From Candidatus Paraprochloron terpiosi LD05 (GTDB lineage: Bacteria; Cyanobacteriota; Cyanobacteriia; Cyanobacteriales; Prochloraceae), in NCBI GenBank assembly GCA_018141785.1, contig CP073341.1:2279422-2343421 (forward strand): DNA of 64,000 nt, written 5' to 3'. This document shows, piece by piece, positions 1-8,063 of the stretch. The position numbers and the translations under genes were made by a program. Position 1 is the stretch's first letter, and the number at the start of each line of letters is the position of its first letter. A model generated the notes under the pieces. The model was not told where the DNA came from. It ran no database searches and saw nothing but the letters and a program-made list of their open reading frames with translations.

Positions 1-703
1 AATCCGATAAAGGTTGGTTTACTAATTCTACCCCAAAACAACCCCTAGCAGCCTCTGTCAGGGTTTCGACGATGGTTTCCACACCCGGAACACCTCCCTC
101 TTGGGACCAGGGCAATTCTAGAGGTAAAACAGGGGAGCCAAATACTTGCTCAAATAACTCCCTATCTCTTGCTAAAATCATAGAACCGTGCTGCAATAAA
201 GCTTGACCCTTATACAGTTGAGCGCTACCGATAAATTTGTTCCCTGATGAGGAGACTAAATCCGCCACCGTAGCAGTACCAAAACAGCTAGGATTCTTCA
301 TGTATGTCCTTCCTGCTGTGCCGTAGTGTAACTGTATACCCAGGGAACGCCAACCTTGAATTAAAAATTCGCAAAGCAGCCGATAAACTTCCTGCCTCTT
401 ACCACTGATGCTATTCGTGACTATCATATAAGTCAAATCCCCTTGGTGTAGCACCGCTCTACCGCCCGTGGGACGCCTGACCAAGTCCAGGGGCAGTGAG
501 TTCCAGAAAGTAGGGTAACGGCGTTGATGATAGCCTAGGGAAATGGCTGCTGGGGACCAAGTATAAAAGCGCAAGGTGGGGGGCTGCTTTCCCAATCGGT
601 GCTGTTCCAGTAGCCAGCTATCAATTGCCATCTGAACCTTCCCAGGAGCATTGATAAGGGGAATGAAACGCCAAAAAGGGGTTGCTGACACTTCAGATTT
701 CAT
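1..703 (-). CDS. lipoate-protein ligase A family protein (partial, C-terminus off the left edge)
   Basis: About 234 residues are visible, read on the minus strand from an ATG at 703. The segment RRPTGGRAVLHQGDLTY matches the lipoyl/octanoyl-binding signature of the biotin/lipoate A/B ligase fold, followed by a GNKFIGSAQ block typical of LplA/LipM relatives. Such enzymes attach lipoate or octanoate to lysines of dehydrogenase E2 subunits or GcvH. The start overlaps the stop of the upstream methyltransferase gene (ATGA at 700-703), so the two are probably translationally coupled. The 3' end and any C-terminal accessory domain lie outside the window, so ligase versus octanoyltransferase cannot be settled. 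Confidence 0.85.
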   Translation of the reverse strand, partial: MKSEVSATPFWRFIPLINAPGKVQMAIDSWLLEQHRLGKQPPTLRFYTWSPAAISLGYHQRRYPTFWNSLPLDLVRRPTGGRAVLHQGDLTYMIVTNSISGKRQEVYRLLCEFLIQGWRSLGIQLHYGTAGRTYMKNPSCFGTATVADLVSSSGNKFIGSAQLYKGQALLQHGSMILARDRELFEQVFGSPVLPLELPWSQEGGVPGVETIVETLTEAARGCFGVELVNQPLSD

Positions 704-1765
704 CCTTTTTTCCGAGCAACCCAATATTTACTCACAAAATGATTTTCTGTTCTAATCTGCTCAAAACCTGCATCATAGAGCCGTTGTTCCAAATCGTCAT
801 TGATGTAGCTTTGATAATAAGGCTCATGAAAAATAGCGGGGAAATTATCCATCATGGTTAATAATTCCGGACTATCTCGCCTTTGAATGGAATCACAAAT
901 CACCAATACTCCTCCTGGTTTCATCACCCGAAACATTTCGGCGATCGCCTTTCCTCTAACTACTGGTGGTAATTCGTGGAAGAGAAAAACGCAGGTGACA
1001 CCGTGGAAATAATTATCTCGATAAGGCAATTCCTCTGCATTAGCCTGCAATAGTTGAGGCAATTCTTCATAATTTGCTGCTAACATGTCATTGGCTTTTC
1101 GCAAATAAGTAGGGGAGAGATCAATCCCAAATAAGGAGGCGGATGTAATGGCAGCGCGAATCAATTTAAGAGTTACCCCCGTGCCGCAAGCTACATCTAG
1201 CACCCGCATTTTTTCACCGGATTCTCTTTTTAATCCTTCTAATTCTTGTTTTAACGGAGCGAGAATTCTTCTGCCCATGGCATCCCCCATACCGTTAAAG
1301 AGAATTTCCACCTGTAAATCATATAAATTAGCCGACATATGGCTCAAATAGCCATTAGTTTGGTAGTGGAAGTTCTGAAGATAATACTGAGGATAACCAT
1401 CCAAATTTATCTCTGGGGAAAACTGCTGATATTGCTTTTTTGCAATTCGCTCCCAAATGGAAGGCATATCTAGCCAGAGAAAAGGATAATAAAAGAAAAA
1501 ATCCTGCCAAGGGCGCTCAAAAAGCAGACTTTGAGGATATATGCCCAAACGAGCATCTTCCCAATCAACTTCTAATAATTTAGTTAATCTTACTTGCAGT
1601 TGTTGCAGTGTTTCTGGGGAAAAGGTTTGGGTATTTGGCTTGGCTGCTGGGGCAAAAAAAATTTCTTAATTGGGTGTTTATATTCTTGTGAGCAAGGCTA
1701 AAGGAAAGGTAGCTTTGCTGAACTGCCTGATAAGTTATTTTGTTGAGATAATCTGAGGAAAACAT
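700..1765 (-). CDS. class I SAM-dependent methyltransferase, frameshifted near the N-terminus
   Basis: The long open part (start at or before 1548) is a Rossmann methyltransferase: VLDVACGTGVTLKLI is SAM motif I, followed by an acidic GIDLS loop and MKPGGVLVICD. A second piece in another frame (1765 down to about 1662, beginning MFSSDYLNKITYQAVQQ) is the missing N-terminus. Removing one A from the A8 run at 1654-1661 joins them through NFFAPAAKPNTQTFSPETL, giving about 354 residues, the length I expect for this cyanobacterial family. Substrate unknown. Its stop overlaps the start of the lipoate ligase gene. The shift is either a real mutation or a homopolymer sequencing error. Confidence 0.75.
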
Positions 1766-1811
1766 GAATATTTTGCTTAATTAAATTATAGGTAGGCATA
1801 ATTTTTTGGGG

Positions 1812-1840
1812 ATAAACCGCAGAGACGCAGAGGACGCAGA
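1812..1840. repeat. CGCAGAG-type short dispersed repeat
   Basis: Reads TAAACCGCAGAGACGCAGAG followed by GACGCAG units. The same unit recurs at about 40317 and 40992, and a variant near 16861. It lies between glnA and the methyltransferase gene, outside coding sequence. Confidence 0.7.
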
Positions 1841-1951
1841 AGAAGAAGAGGAGAGGTGTAGGTGGGGAATGCCCACTCTACATATACATTGACAGCCCCT
1901 AACCGTTGGTCGAGCGCGCGTCCGATGAACGGAATGGTGCAAGAGCTGCTG

Positions 1952-3373
1952 TTATACGTCGTAGTAAAGAGCAAACTCATAGGGATGAGGGCGCAAACGC
2001 ATGGGGTTGACTTCATTATCCAGTTTGTACTCAATCCAGTTTTCGATAAAGTCTTCGGTAAACACCCCGGTATCTGTCAAGAAACTATGGTCTTTGTCTA
2101 AGTTTTCTAGGGCTGCTTCTAAAGAACTGGGGGTGGAAGGAATTTTGCTCAACTCCTCCGGGCTGAGGTCATAGATATCCACATCCAGAGATTTTCCGGG
2201 GTCGATTTCGTTCTTAATCCCATCAATACCAGCGCAGAGCATGGCTGCAAAGGCGAGATATGGGTTGCAAGTAGCATCGGGACAGCGGAACTCTAGACGC
2301 TTCGCTTTGGGATTAGGACCAGATAAGGGAATTCGGATGGAGGCAGAACGGTTACCTTGAGAGTATGCTAGGTTCACCGGAGCTTCAAAACCAGGTACTA
2401 AACGCTTGAAGGAATTAGTACTAGGATTAGTCAATGCTAATAGAGCAGGTGCGTGTTTGAGAAGACCCCCGATGTAGTTAAGAGCCATTTTGCTCAAATT
2501 GGCGTAGCCATCGCCCCAGAATAGGGGTTTGCCATCTTTCCAGATAGACTGGTGGGTGTGCATCCCACTCCCATTATCGTTAAATAGAGGCTTGGGCATG
2601 AAAGTAACGGTTTTGCCGTATTTCTTGCCCACATTTTTAATGACGTATTTATAAGTCATCAAATAATCAGCCGCCTGAATAATGGGGGCAAAGCGGAAAC
2701 CTAGTTCATTCTGTCCCCCTGTGGCTACTTCATGATGGTGTTTTTCAATGGGTACGCCGCAACGAGCCATGGTTAATAGCATTTCCGTGCGCATATCTTG
2801 CAGAGTGTCTGTGGGGGGGACGGGGAAATAACCCTCTTTGTAGCGAGGTTTATATCCCAGGTTGCCTCCTGATTCTTCGCGACCGGAATTCCAGCGACCT
2901 TCTACACTGTCTACATAATAGTAGCTCTGACTTTCGGTTTGGTCAAAACGAACATCGTCAAAAACGAAGAATTCTGCTTCGGGACCAAAATAGGCAACAT
3001 CCCCGATCCCACTGTTTTTCAGGAACTTAAGTGCTTTTTGCGCAATACTCCTCGGATCCCGACTGTACCACTCTCCGGTGCGTGGTTCCTTAATGGAACA
3101 GATCATGCTCAAGGTTTTTTCTTTCATGAAGGGGTCGATCCACGCAGTAGTAGGATCGGGAACCATTGCCATGTCCGATTCGTTGATTGCTTTCCAACCC
3201 CGAATACTGGAACCGTCGAAGGGAACACCGTCTTCAAAGGAACTTTCGTCAATTTGGTCTTTGTAGAAAGAACAGTGTTGCCAGATCCCTGGCATATCGA
3301 TGAATTTTAGGTCGATAATCTCAATGTCCTGGTCTTGAATCATAAACAAGACTTCAGCAGCAGTTTCCGCCAT
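1952..3373 (-). CDS. glnA: type I glutamine synthetase
   Basis: A 473-residue protein with the full GS-I architecture: an N-terminal beta-grasp region, then metal and ATP site blocks such as [14 protein letters not shown], the [14 protein letters not shown] segment, NRSASIRIP and the RLEFRCPD block near the end. It makes glutamine from glutamate, ammonia and ATP in the cytoplasm, the entry step of the GS-GOGAT cycle. Length matches other cyanobacterial GlnA proteins. Start ATG at 3373. A near-perfect NtcA-dependent promoter lies just upstream (separate entry), so expression should rise under nitrogen limitation. Confidence 0.97.
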   Translation of the reverse strand: MAETAAEVLFMIQDQDIEIIDLKFIDMPGIWQHCSFYKDQIDESSFEDGVPFDGSSIRGWKAINESDMAMVPDPTTAWIDPFMKEKTLSMICSIKEPRTGEWYSRDPRSIAQKALKFLKNSGIGDVAYFGPEAEFFVFDDVRFDQTESQSYYYVDSVEGRWNSGREESGGNLGYKPRYKEGYFPVPPTDTLQDMRTEMLLTMARCGVPIEKHHHEVATGGQNELGFRFAPIIQAADYLMTYKYVIKNVGKKYGKTVTFMPKPLFNDNGSGMHTHQSIWKDGKPLFWGDGYANLSKMALNYIGGLLKHAPALLALTNPSTNSFKRLVPGFEAPVNLAYSQGNRSASIRIPLSGPNPKAKRLEFRCPDATCNPYLAFAAMLCAGIDGIKNEIDPGKSLDVDIYDLSPEELSKIPSTPSSLEAALENLDKDHSFLTDTGVFTEDFIENWIEYKLDNEVNPMRLRPHPYEFALYYDV

Positions 3374-3415
3374 GGTTTCTTCCTTAAATTTAAAAGATAT
3401 TTCAACTGTCGCATT

Positions 3416-3458
3416 ATCCTAGGGAGTGGAATGGGAGGAATTTTGTATCCAGTGTTAC
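3416..3458 (-). promoter_or_regulatory. NtcA-activated promoter of glnA
   Basis: A perfect NtcA box GTA-N8-TAC (3445-3458, palindromic so valid on the minus strand) is followed on the minus strand, after 23 bases, by TAGGAT (3421-3416), matching the TAN3T -10 element. The GTAN8TAC-N22/24-TAN3T arrangement is the textbook class II NtcA promoter, and it points at glnA. Confidence 0.85.
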
Positions 3459-3606
3459 AGAATTGCCAGTCAAAATTGGTGGGAAACCTGTAGATTTTGC
3501 AAAAATGTATTGAATTATACAGTTTTTCAAATTTCTCCCTCTATGGGATGATAGAGAGATAACCAAAAATAACTTGCATAAAAATTGCTGTTGGGAGAAA
3601 CTTTTA

Positions 3607-4116
3607 ATGCGAGACGCTGTTACTAGTCTGATCAGCAAATATGATATTACTGGTCGTTACTTAGATCGGAATGCTTTCGACGATCTGAAATCCTACTTTG
3701 AATCTGGCATGGCACGAATTGCCGCTGCCCAGATAATCAATGCTAATTCCGCCACCATTGTCAGGGACGCCAGTGCTAAGCTGTTTGAAGAAGTACCGGA
3801 ACTGCTTCGTCCCGGGGGCTATGCCTATACCACTCGGCGCTATTCTGCCTGTCTGCGGGATCTGGACTATTACTTGCGCTATGCAAGTTATGCCCTGGTT
3901 GCCGGGGATATGAATATTCTGGACGAACGAGTATTGCAGGGATTACGGGAAACTTACAATTCTTTGGGGGTACCTATTGGTCCCACCGTTGTGGGTATTC
4001 AGCTGATGAAGGATATGGTTAAAGAAATGGCGACAGAAGCAGGAGTGGAAGATACGGCTTTTGTGGATGCACCTTTTGACTATATGAGTCGGGAGTTGAG
4101 CGAAATTTCTGTTTAA
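3607..4116 (+). CDS. apcF: allophycocyanin beta-18 subunit
   Basis: A 169-residue phycobiliprotein starting MRDAVTSLI, with the chromophore cysteine in RRYSACLRDLDYYLRYASYA and the C-terminal FDYMSRELSEISV typical of ApcF rather than ApcB. It is a core component of the phycobilisome near the terminal emitter. I choose ATG 3607 over an upstream in-frame start because it aligns with the family and is preceded by GGGAGAAA. The residue at the site that is usually the methylated asparagine (GGN-AYTTRR) is tyrosine here (GGYAYTTRR). It diverges from glnA. Confidence 0.93.
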   Translation: MRDAVTSLISKYDITGRYLDRNAFDDLKSYFESGMARIAAAQIINANSATIVRDASAKLFEEVPELLRPGGYAYTTRRYSACLRDLDYYLRYASYALVAGDMNILDERVLQGLRETYNSLGVPIGPTVVGIQLMKDMVKEMATEAGVEDTAFVDAPFDYMSRELSEISV

Positions 4117-4131
4117 CAACCTAGCGCTTAA

Positions 4132-4151
4132 GGGCGCACAGCCGTGCGCCC
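4132..4151. repeat. hairpin repeat GGGCGCAC/GTGCGCCC after apcF
   Basis: A perfect 8-bp stem with a 4-base loop, 16 bases after the apcF stop. No T-run follows, so it is more likely a dispersed palindrome than a simple intrinsic terminator, though it may help end the transcript. Confidence 0.55.
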
Positions 4152-4177
4152 CTACAATTTGTCAGAATGGCTAAAGC

Positions 4178-4297
4178 GTGGTTCTGCGAAGACAGGTTTA
4201 TGAACGAGCAAAGGGTTGTTGTGAATATTGTCTAATTTCTGATGTGGCTACCTTTGCTCCCCATGAGATTGATCACATTAGTTCCCAGAAGCACTAG
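4178..4297 (+). pseudogene. HNH endonuclease remnant
   Basis: A 39-codon open frame reads [12 protein letters not shown] then [14 protein letters not shown] before a stop. The CCEYC pair and the HEIDHI core match the first half of the common cyanobacterial HNH endonuclease family, whose proteins continue well past this point. The N-terminus and the second half of the HNH motif are missing, so I read it as a decayed fragment. Confidence 0.6.
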
Positions 4298-4320
4298 AAA
4301 TACTAAGACACAATAAAACT

Positions 4321-4832
4321 ATGAACAATCCAAAGCTTGTCAGTTCTCTTACTCTGATTACACTAGCTATATCTTATTCAACTTTCCTCAATTCTTGTAC
4401 TTCTAGTAAGGGCGTTTTGGAAGCAGAAAACAAGGAACTTAAGCAAAGAGTTGAAATACTAGAAGGGCTACTACAGGAAACGCCAGGAAAACCACAACCA
4501 GCCCTGCAGATGATCGTGATTTAGAGGCAAAGGTAGAAGAGCTGAGAGCAGAAATTGACAAGCTACGAAGGGAAAACATTCAACAAGAACCACAAGCAAA
4601 CCAAACTCCAACTCCAGAATCAAATGTTGTTTATGTGAGGGGCAAAAAATATAACATCTCTCGTGAATGTCGGGCAAATGATAAGCTGATTGATGCATTT
4701 CGTGCAGGAATTGAGAACTATCTGCAAACAAAAGTTACTACACCACAGGGTACAGATAGTTATAGCAATTATTCAGGACAAGCACTAAACTGTTTCAGCA
4801 CAGGACATATTGCTGGTGTTTTAATCCCATAG
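4321..4832 (+). CDS. putative lipoprotein with coiled coil, frameshifted
   Basis: The first frame (4321-4524) gives a signal peptide with lipobox FLNSC and then a coiled coil (LEAENKELKQRVEILEG). The next frame continues the coiled coil (LEAKVEELRAEIDKLRREN) and runs to 4832 through a C-terminal part with VVYVRGKKYNISREC. The switch lies around 4500-4515. Both halves are low-complexity helical next to the junction, so one original gene of about 170 codons is the simplest reading. Function unknown; no family recognised. Confidence 0.55.
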
Positions 4833-4857
4833 GGTATCAGCATATTCGATTGAGATT

Positions 4858-4902
4858 GTAGGTTGGCGCTGTTGGGTAACGCTTGCGCTCTACCCAACCT
4901 AC
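4858..4902. repeat. nested inverted repeat GTAGGTTGG/CCAACCTAC
   Basis: Outer 9-bp arms GTAGGTTGG and CCAACCTAC with inner GTTGGGTA/TACCCAAC. A sister copy with the same arms is at 24484-24525. It lies between two converging genes. Confidence 0.7.
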
Positions 4903-4923
4903 TCAAGTCAAATAAGAGAGGAG

Positions 4924-5571
4924 TTAGATTTCGATTACACCTGCTATTAACTTCCAACAGGGAGCTTCGCCTTCCCAATTTTGACCTGCCCAAGGTAGGC
5001 TAAGACTGACGGTTACCAGACAATTATTTGGGGGTTCATAGCCTGCATCCAATTGTTGGACCAACACTGGATCGGTAATCTTTGCTTTTGCTAGACTGTC
5101 ACCACTAGCAGATCTAATAGTACCTCGCCATCTTGGCTCTACAGAAAAACTAACAACTTGAACAAGTTCGATTGTACGACGTTGATGAGATGGAAGAGAT
5201 TGCAAATAGGAAGGATTAACATATTTACATGAATTGTGGAGTATATGTGTGAAATCGCCACAATATCCAAGTAAATCTTTTGTTTTTGCTTTACCTAAAC
5301 AGTTCCAGCAACCAGGGAGAACCGAGCGGTTTTCAGATTCAAAGCCGAAATCATTGCCAGTATCAGCAAGAGGAATTTCCAAAATATCTAGTAATTCTGG
5401 TTCTCTACCTTCAACAAGCCGAACTGATCTTGGAATTCTCCCATCTTGAGGATATAATTTGTCACATACTGGACGAATCCATTTTCCTGTATCTACATCG
5501 ATTCCAGCAATACAGCGTTCCCCTTGCTTCCGTGAATTAGCCAAACAGATAATTTGCTTCATAGATGACAT
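4924..5571 (-). CDS. hypothetical protein, possibly dual OB-domain; third gene of the DUF488 operon
   Basis: 215 residues, beginning MSSMKQIICLANSRKQGERCIAGID and containing conserved-looking WIRPVC and PRWRGTIRS segments. It resembles proteins I know as dual-OB-domain proteins, but the assignment is tentative. Its start overlaps the end of the upstream DUF488 gene by 13 bases, so it is the last gene of a tight three-gene operon read from about 6633 downward. Nucleic-acid binding would fit an OB fold but is inferred only from that resemblance. Confidence 0.55.
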   Translation of the reverse strand: MSSMKQIICLANSRKQGERCIAGIDVDTGKWIRPVCDKLYPQDGRIPRSVRLVEGREPELLDILEIPLADTGNDFGFESENRSVLPGCWNCLGKAKTKDLLGYCGDFTHILHNSCKYVNPSYLQSLPSHQRRTIELVQVVSFSVEPRWRGTIRSASGDSLAKAKITDPVLVQQLDAGYEPPNNCLVTVSLSLPWAGQNWEGEAPCWKLIAGVIEI

Positions 5572-6005
5572 ATATTAATGTTTTCCCACTTGTTATTCAG
5601 ATACTCGGCAACTAAACGACGATGACAGTGATGAGGTTTTGCTTCACTACATAGTAAACAAGCATTATCAATCTGTTCTGGAGAGACTTTTTTCTCAATT
5701 TGGCGGTTGGCTATGAGTTGCACAAACTTTTGCTCATAGGTTGCCCAATCTCCTTTCTTCTTCTTATACTCATCAAGAATGTCTTTCGTTGGAGCTAGAT
5801 CGAGAAGATGAACATAATCGATATCAGCAATAGTTTTGAGAAAGTATTGTAAATCAGATTTTTTGGTAAATCCGGCTAACTGGGAAACATTGTTTAGACG
5901 AGTATCTATAACTCGTTTAACTCCTGCTTTTTTAAGGGTATCAAAGAATTTTTGAGCCGTCTTTTTGGTGAAACCGATTGTGAATAAATCAATTGGCTTG
6001 CTCAT
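5559..6005 (-). CDS. DUF488 family protein (second of the operon)
   Basis: About 148 residues beginning MSKPIDLFTIGFTKKTAQKF; an in-frame upstream start at 6017 exists, but GGGGATT sits just before ATG 6005. The IDTRLNNVSQLAGF block and LLCSEAKPHHCHRRLVAEYL contain the CxE-x(n)-P-xx-CHR motif of DUF488. The family is uncharacterised; the cysteine/histidine motif suggests an enzyme or metal site. It overlaps the first DUF488 gene at its 5' end and the possible OB-domain gene at its 3' end. Confidence 0.8.
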   Translation of the reverse strand: MSKPIDLFTIGFTKKTAQKFFDTLKKAGVKRVIDTRLNNVSQLAGFTKKSDLQYFLKTIADIDYVHLLDLAPTKDILDEYKKKKGDWATYEQKFVQLIANRQIEKKVSPEQIDNACLLCSEAKPHHCHRRLVAEYLNNKWENINICHL

Positions 6006-6633
6006 AATAATCCCCATTTTTTTCTACATATGCAATCTTGTCGCCCTGAATTTTATAGGCTTTTGCCAAACATTCTTCCCTGGTTGGCAAAGCTTGAGGA
6101 AACAGAGAAAGTTGAACTGGTTGGGCGACTTTGTCTTCAAACTCTCTAAACCCATGTTTTGCAAGCATTCTATCTTCTAAATCCCTATGGGGTTCCAAAT
6201 CACCGTTCTTCAAAATGTGATTGATATCTAAGTCCAGGTGTCGTAGGTACTGACAGACTAGAATTGCTCTGTGGCAATCTAGGGGGTCTTTCTCAGCACA
6301 CATCAGCCCAATCCTATATTTTTTTGAACCTGCTCGAACCCTTTTGATTCCTTCACGGAATTCATCGGTGTCAGCGATTTTTTCATACACTGCTTTTCTC
6401 TCAATATAACATTGTGAGTTACTGGGTCTTGCGCCTAATTCTCTCCCTAGAAATACGTACTTAATCGCCTCTCTCTCTAAGGTTTCTTTTAATGCTGCTC
6501 CATTGAAGTGTGGTAAGAAGCGACTGTACGGATAGGAACGCACATCAGCAACAGCAGTTATCCCATGCTTTTGTAGCAGAGAGATAAATGCTTTTATCTC
6601 TTGATTAGAGTGACCGATAGTGAATAACTCCAT
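5989..6633 (-). CDS. DUF488 family protein (first of the operon)
   Basis: 214 residues starting MELFTIGHSNQEIKAF; a start three codons upstream at 6642 is possible, but GAGGA is better spaced for 6633. It has the DVRSYPYSRFLPHFN block and LMCAEKDPLDCHRAILVCQYL, the same CxE-P-CHR signature as its neighbour, plus a C-terminal extension of about 70 residues (QLSLFPQALPTREECLAKAY). The two DUF488 proteins are diverged paralogues from different subgroups, not a recent duplication. Confidence 0.82.
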   Translation of the reverse strand: MELFTIGHSNQEIKAFISLLQKHGITAVADVRSYPYSRFLPHFNGAALKETLEREAIKYVFLGRELGARPSNSQCYIERKAVYEKIADTDEFREGIKRVRAGSKKYRIGLMCAEKDPLDCHRAILVCQYLRHLDLDINHILKNGDLEPHRDLEDRMLAKHGFREFEDKVAQPVQLSLFPQALPTREECLAKAYKIQGDKIAYVEKNGDYYEQAN

Positions 6634-6782
6634 CAATACCATTCCTCAGATTAACGCTAGTCAGACAATTGCATATTATCCTCATCTTTTATAGTATAGC
6701 GCACAAGCCAGATTGCCGCATCTTTGCTCTGCCTAATGAACCCTTGGATGGTGCCGTAAACGCCGAGGACAAACAAAACCGA

Positions 6783-7001
6783 TCAACCAGCCTCTGAAAC
6801 GTCAAATTTGCCCTGTATGAAACTCTCGAACTTTTTCTCCGCCAGGGGATCCTGGTATGAAATTGTTCCGAGTGGGCGCTGGGCAAAAACCCTCATGCAA
6901 ACTTGGGCTCTCGCTTCAGAATCCTCTGGGTGAGTAGCTATCCACTCCCGCAGCTGTTGTGGAGTCAGTGTCTTGTAATCTATTTCTCGGTTGGTAACCA
7001 T
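6783..7001 (-). CDS. small hypothetical protein (possibly DUF6887-like)
   Basis: 72 residues, MVTNREIDYKTLTPQQLREWI followed by ATHPEDSEARAQVCMRVF. The start is preceded by GGGAGGAG, a strong ribosome-binding site. The LTPQQLREWIATHPEDSEA pattern resembles small cyanobacterial proteins that I believe are grouped as DUF6887, but this is a recollection, not a search. A shorter ORF lies just upstream on the same strand. Downstream (6664-6782) is an open stretch without a start, possibly a gene remnant. Confidence 0.5.
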   Translation of the reverse strand: MVTNREIDYKTLTPQQLREWIATHPEDSEARAQVCMRVFAQRPLGTISYQDPLAEKKFESFIQGKFDVSEAG

Positions 7002-7054
7002 TCTGTTTCTCCTCCCTGGAAAATAACAACTCGCTCTTTTCTTTCAGTTACGTC

Positions 7055-7156
7055 CTAGAGTGCAACATAGCCATAGTCTGAGTTTCCTTGAACCAGGACT
7101 TCTTTGTCCTTCGAGAGAAACTTCCGAATCAGCCAGCACGCCTGGGTAAGTTTCAT
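7055..7156 (-). CDS. possible small ORF upstream of the DUF6887-like gene
   Basis: 33 residues, MKLTQACWLIRKFLSKDKE then VLVQGNSDYGYVAL. It reads the same way as the next gene and ends 53 bases before it, so the two could be a small pair. The ribosome-binding site is weak (GAAGAAA) and I recognise no family. The rest of the 7002-7434 gap holds the promoter at 7317 and short uninformative frames. Confidence 0.3.
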   Translation of the reverse strand: MKLTQACWLIRKFLSKDKEVLVQGNSDYGYVAL

Positions 7157-7316
7157 TGTTTCTTCAGTTTAGCCTGCCCAAAGACTCTATAACACAAGCA
7201 ACACTATCTCTAAATGAACCCATGGAAGAGTCACCCCTCCAACTGGTTTCCAAAAACCGGATCTCTGAACTGCCCTTGAAGGCGATCGCTCTAATGGAGA
7301 CCCAATTCATTCTTCC

Positions 7317-7345
7317 TTGACAAAACCTAAGTTTTTGATTAAACT
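7317..7345 (+). promoter_or_regulatory. sigma-70-type promoter upstream of the AsnB-like cluster
   Basis: TTGACA, 17 bases, TAAACT. It points at the gene starting at 7435, leaving an 80-90 base leader. The sequence TTCCTTGACAAAACCT is shared with a second promoter at 50816, also with 17-base spacing. Confidence 0.65.
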
Positions 7346-7434
7346 AAAAATCAGAAGTCAGGAGTTATCCATCTTATTTTTATTATTTTAGATTAGACAA
7401 AGTTATTTATAATTTCTTTGGAGAGTCTTGGTAT

Positions 7435-8058
7435 ATGGAACGAAAATTAACTCAAGCACAACTGGAACAGATTATAGCTGAAGTGCAGCGGTTGTCTGAA
7501 CAACAAGAAGCTGAATTGGACTTAGAGCAGGTTAGGGACATTCTGCGACAGTTGAATTTGCCACCAGAACTTCTAGAAGAAGCAATGGTACAGTTGCACC
7601 GACGGGATGTGTTAGGGAGGCAAAAACGACAGAATCGCTGGCCCATAGGTATTGTGATTGGTATCCTCCTCCTAATCTTCCTTGGAATTACGCGAATAGC
7701 TATCAATAAACAACAAATTCTTGCTCGTGTCATGGCTCAAAGCGATCGCATTACACTAGCTGAAGATGATGGCTCTAACCTCACCACTTTGTTTCGAGAA
7801 ACCAACGGGGAAGTATTTTATAGGGTAACATTGTCTGATGCACCTGTAGGTAAAAAATTGTCCCTGTCTTGTAATTGGATTGCTCCCAATAACCAGATTG
7901 TTCATCAAAATCGTTATCAAACCAAAGAGATTACTACACCAATTTGGCATACATATTGCCACTATAGAATTGGTTCCGCAACCCCCACAGGAAGGTGGCA
8001 AGTTCAGATGTTTTTGGGGAATCGCCTCCTCAAGGATGCTAACTTTGAGGTAAAATAG
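7435..8058 (+). CDS. conserved cyanobacterial single-pass membrane protein
   Basis: 207 residues. Residues 1-62 form a charged helical domain (EQIIAEVQRLSEQQEAELDL) with no signal peptide; residues about 67-85 are one membrane helix (WPIGIVIGILLLIFLGITRI); the rest is a probably extracytoplasmic beta-rich domain ending GRWQVQMFLGNRLLKDANFE. Six bases separate its stop from the AsnB-like gene, so it is probably the first gene of that operon. No enzymatic motif is visible; function unknown. Confidence 0.65.
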   Translation: MERKLTQAQLEQIIAEVQRLSEQQEAELDLEQVRDILRQLNLPPELLEEAMVQLHRRDVLGRQKRQNRWPIGIVIGILLLIFLGITRIAINKQQILARVMAQSDRITLAEDDGSNLTTLFRETNGEVFYRVTLSDAPVGKKLSLSCNWIAPNNQIVHQNRYQTKEITTPIWHTYCHYRIGSATPTGRWQVQMFLGNRLLKDANFEVK

Positions 8059-8063
8059 GCATT

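Noticed and set aside
2939-3310. 123-codon plus-strand ORF antisense to glnA
   Set aside because: Shadow frame of a strongly conserved gene; same reasoning for the long antisense frames in groL, alaS, asnS, ubiD and map.
7224-7322. A 32-codon ORF (MEESPLQLVSKNRISELPLK and onward) as a precursor peptide
   Set aside because: No ribosome-binding site, no recognisable leader/core pattern, and its end overlaps the promoter at 7317.
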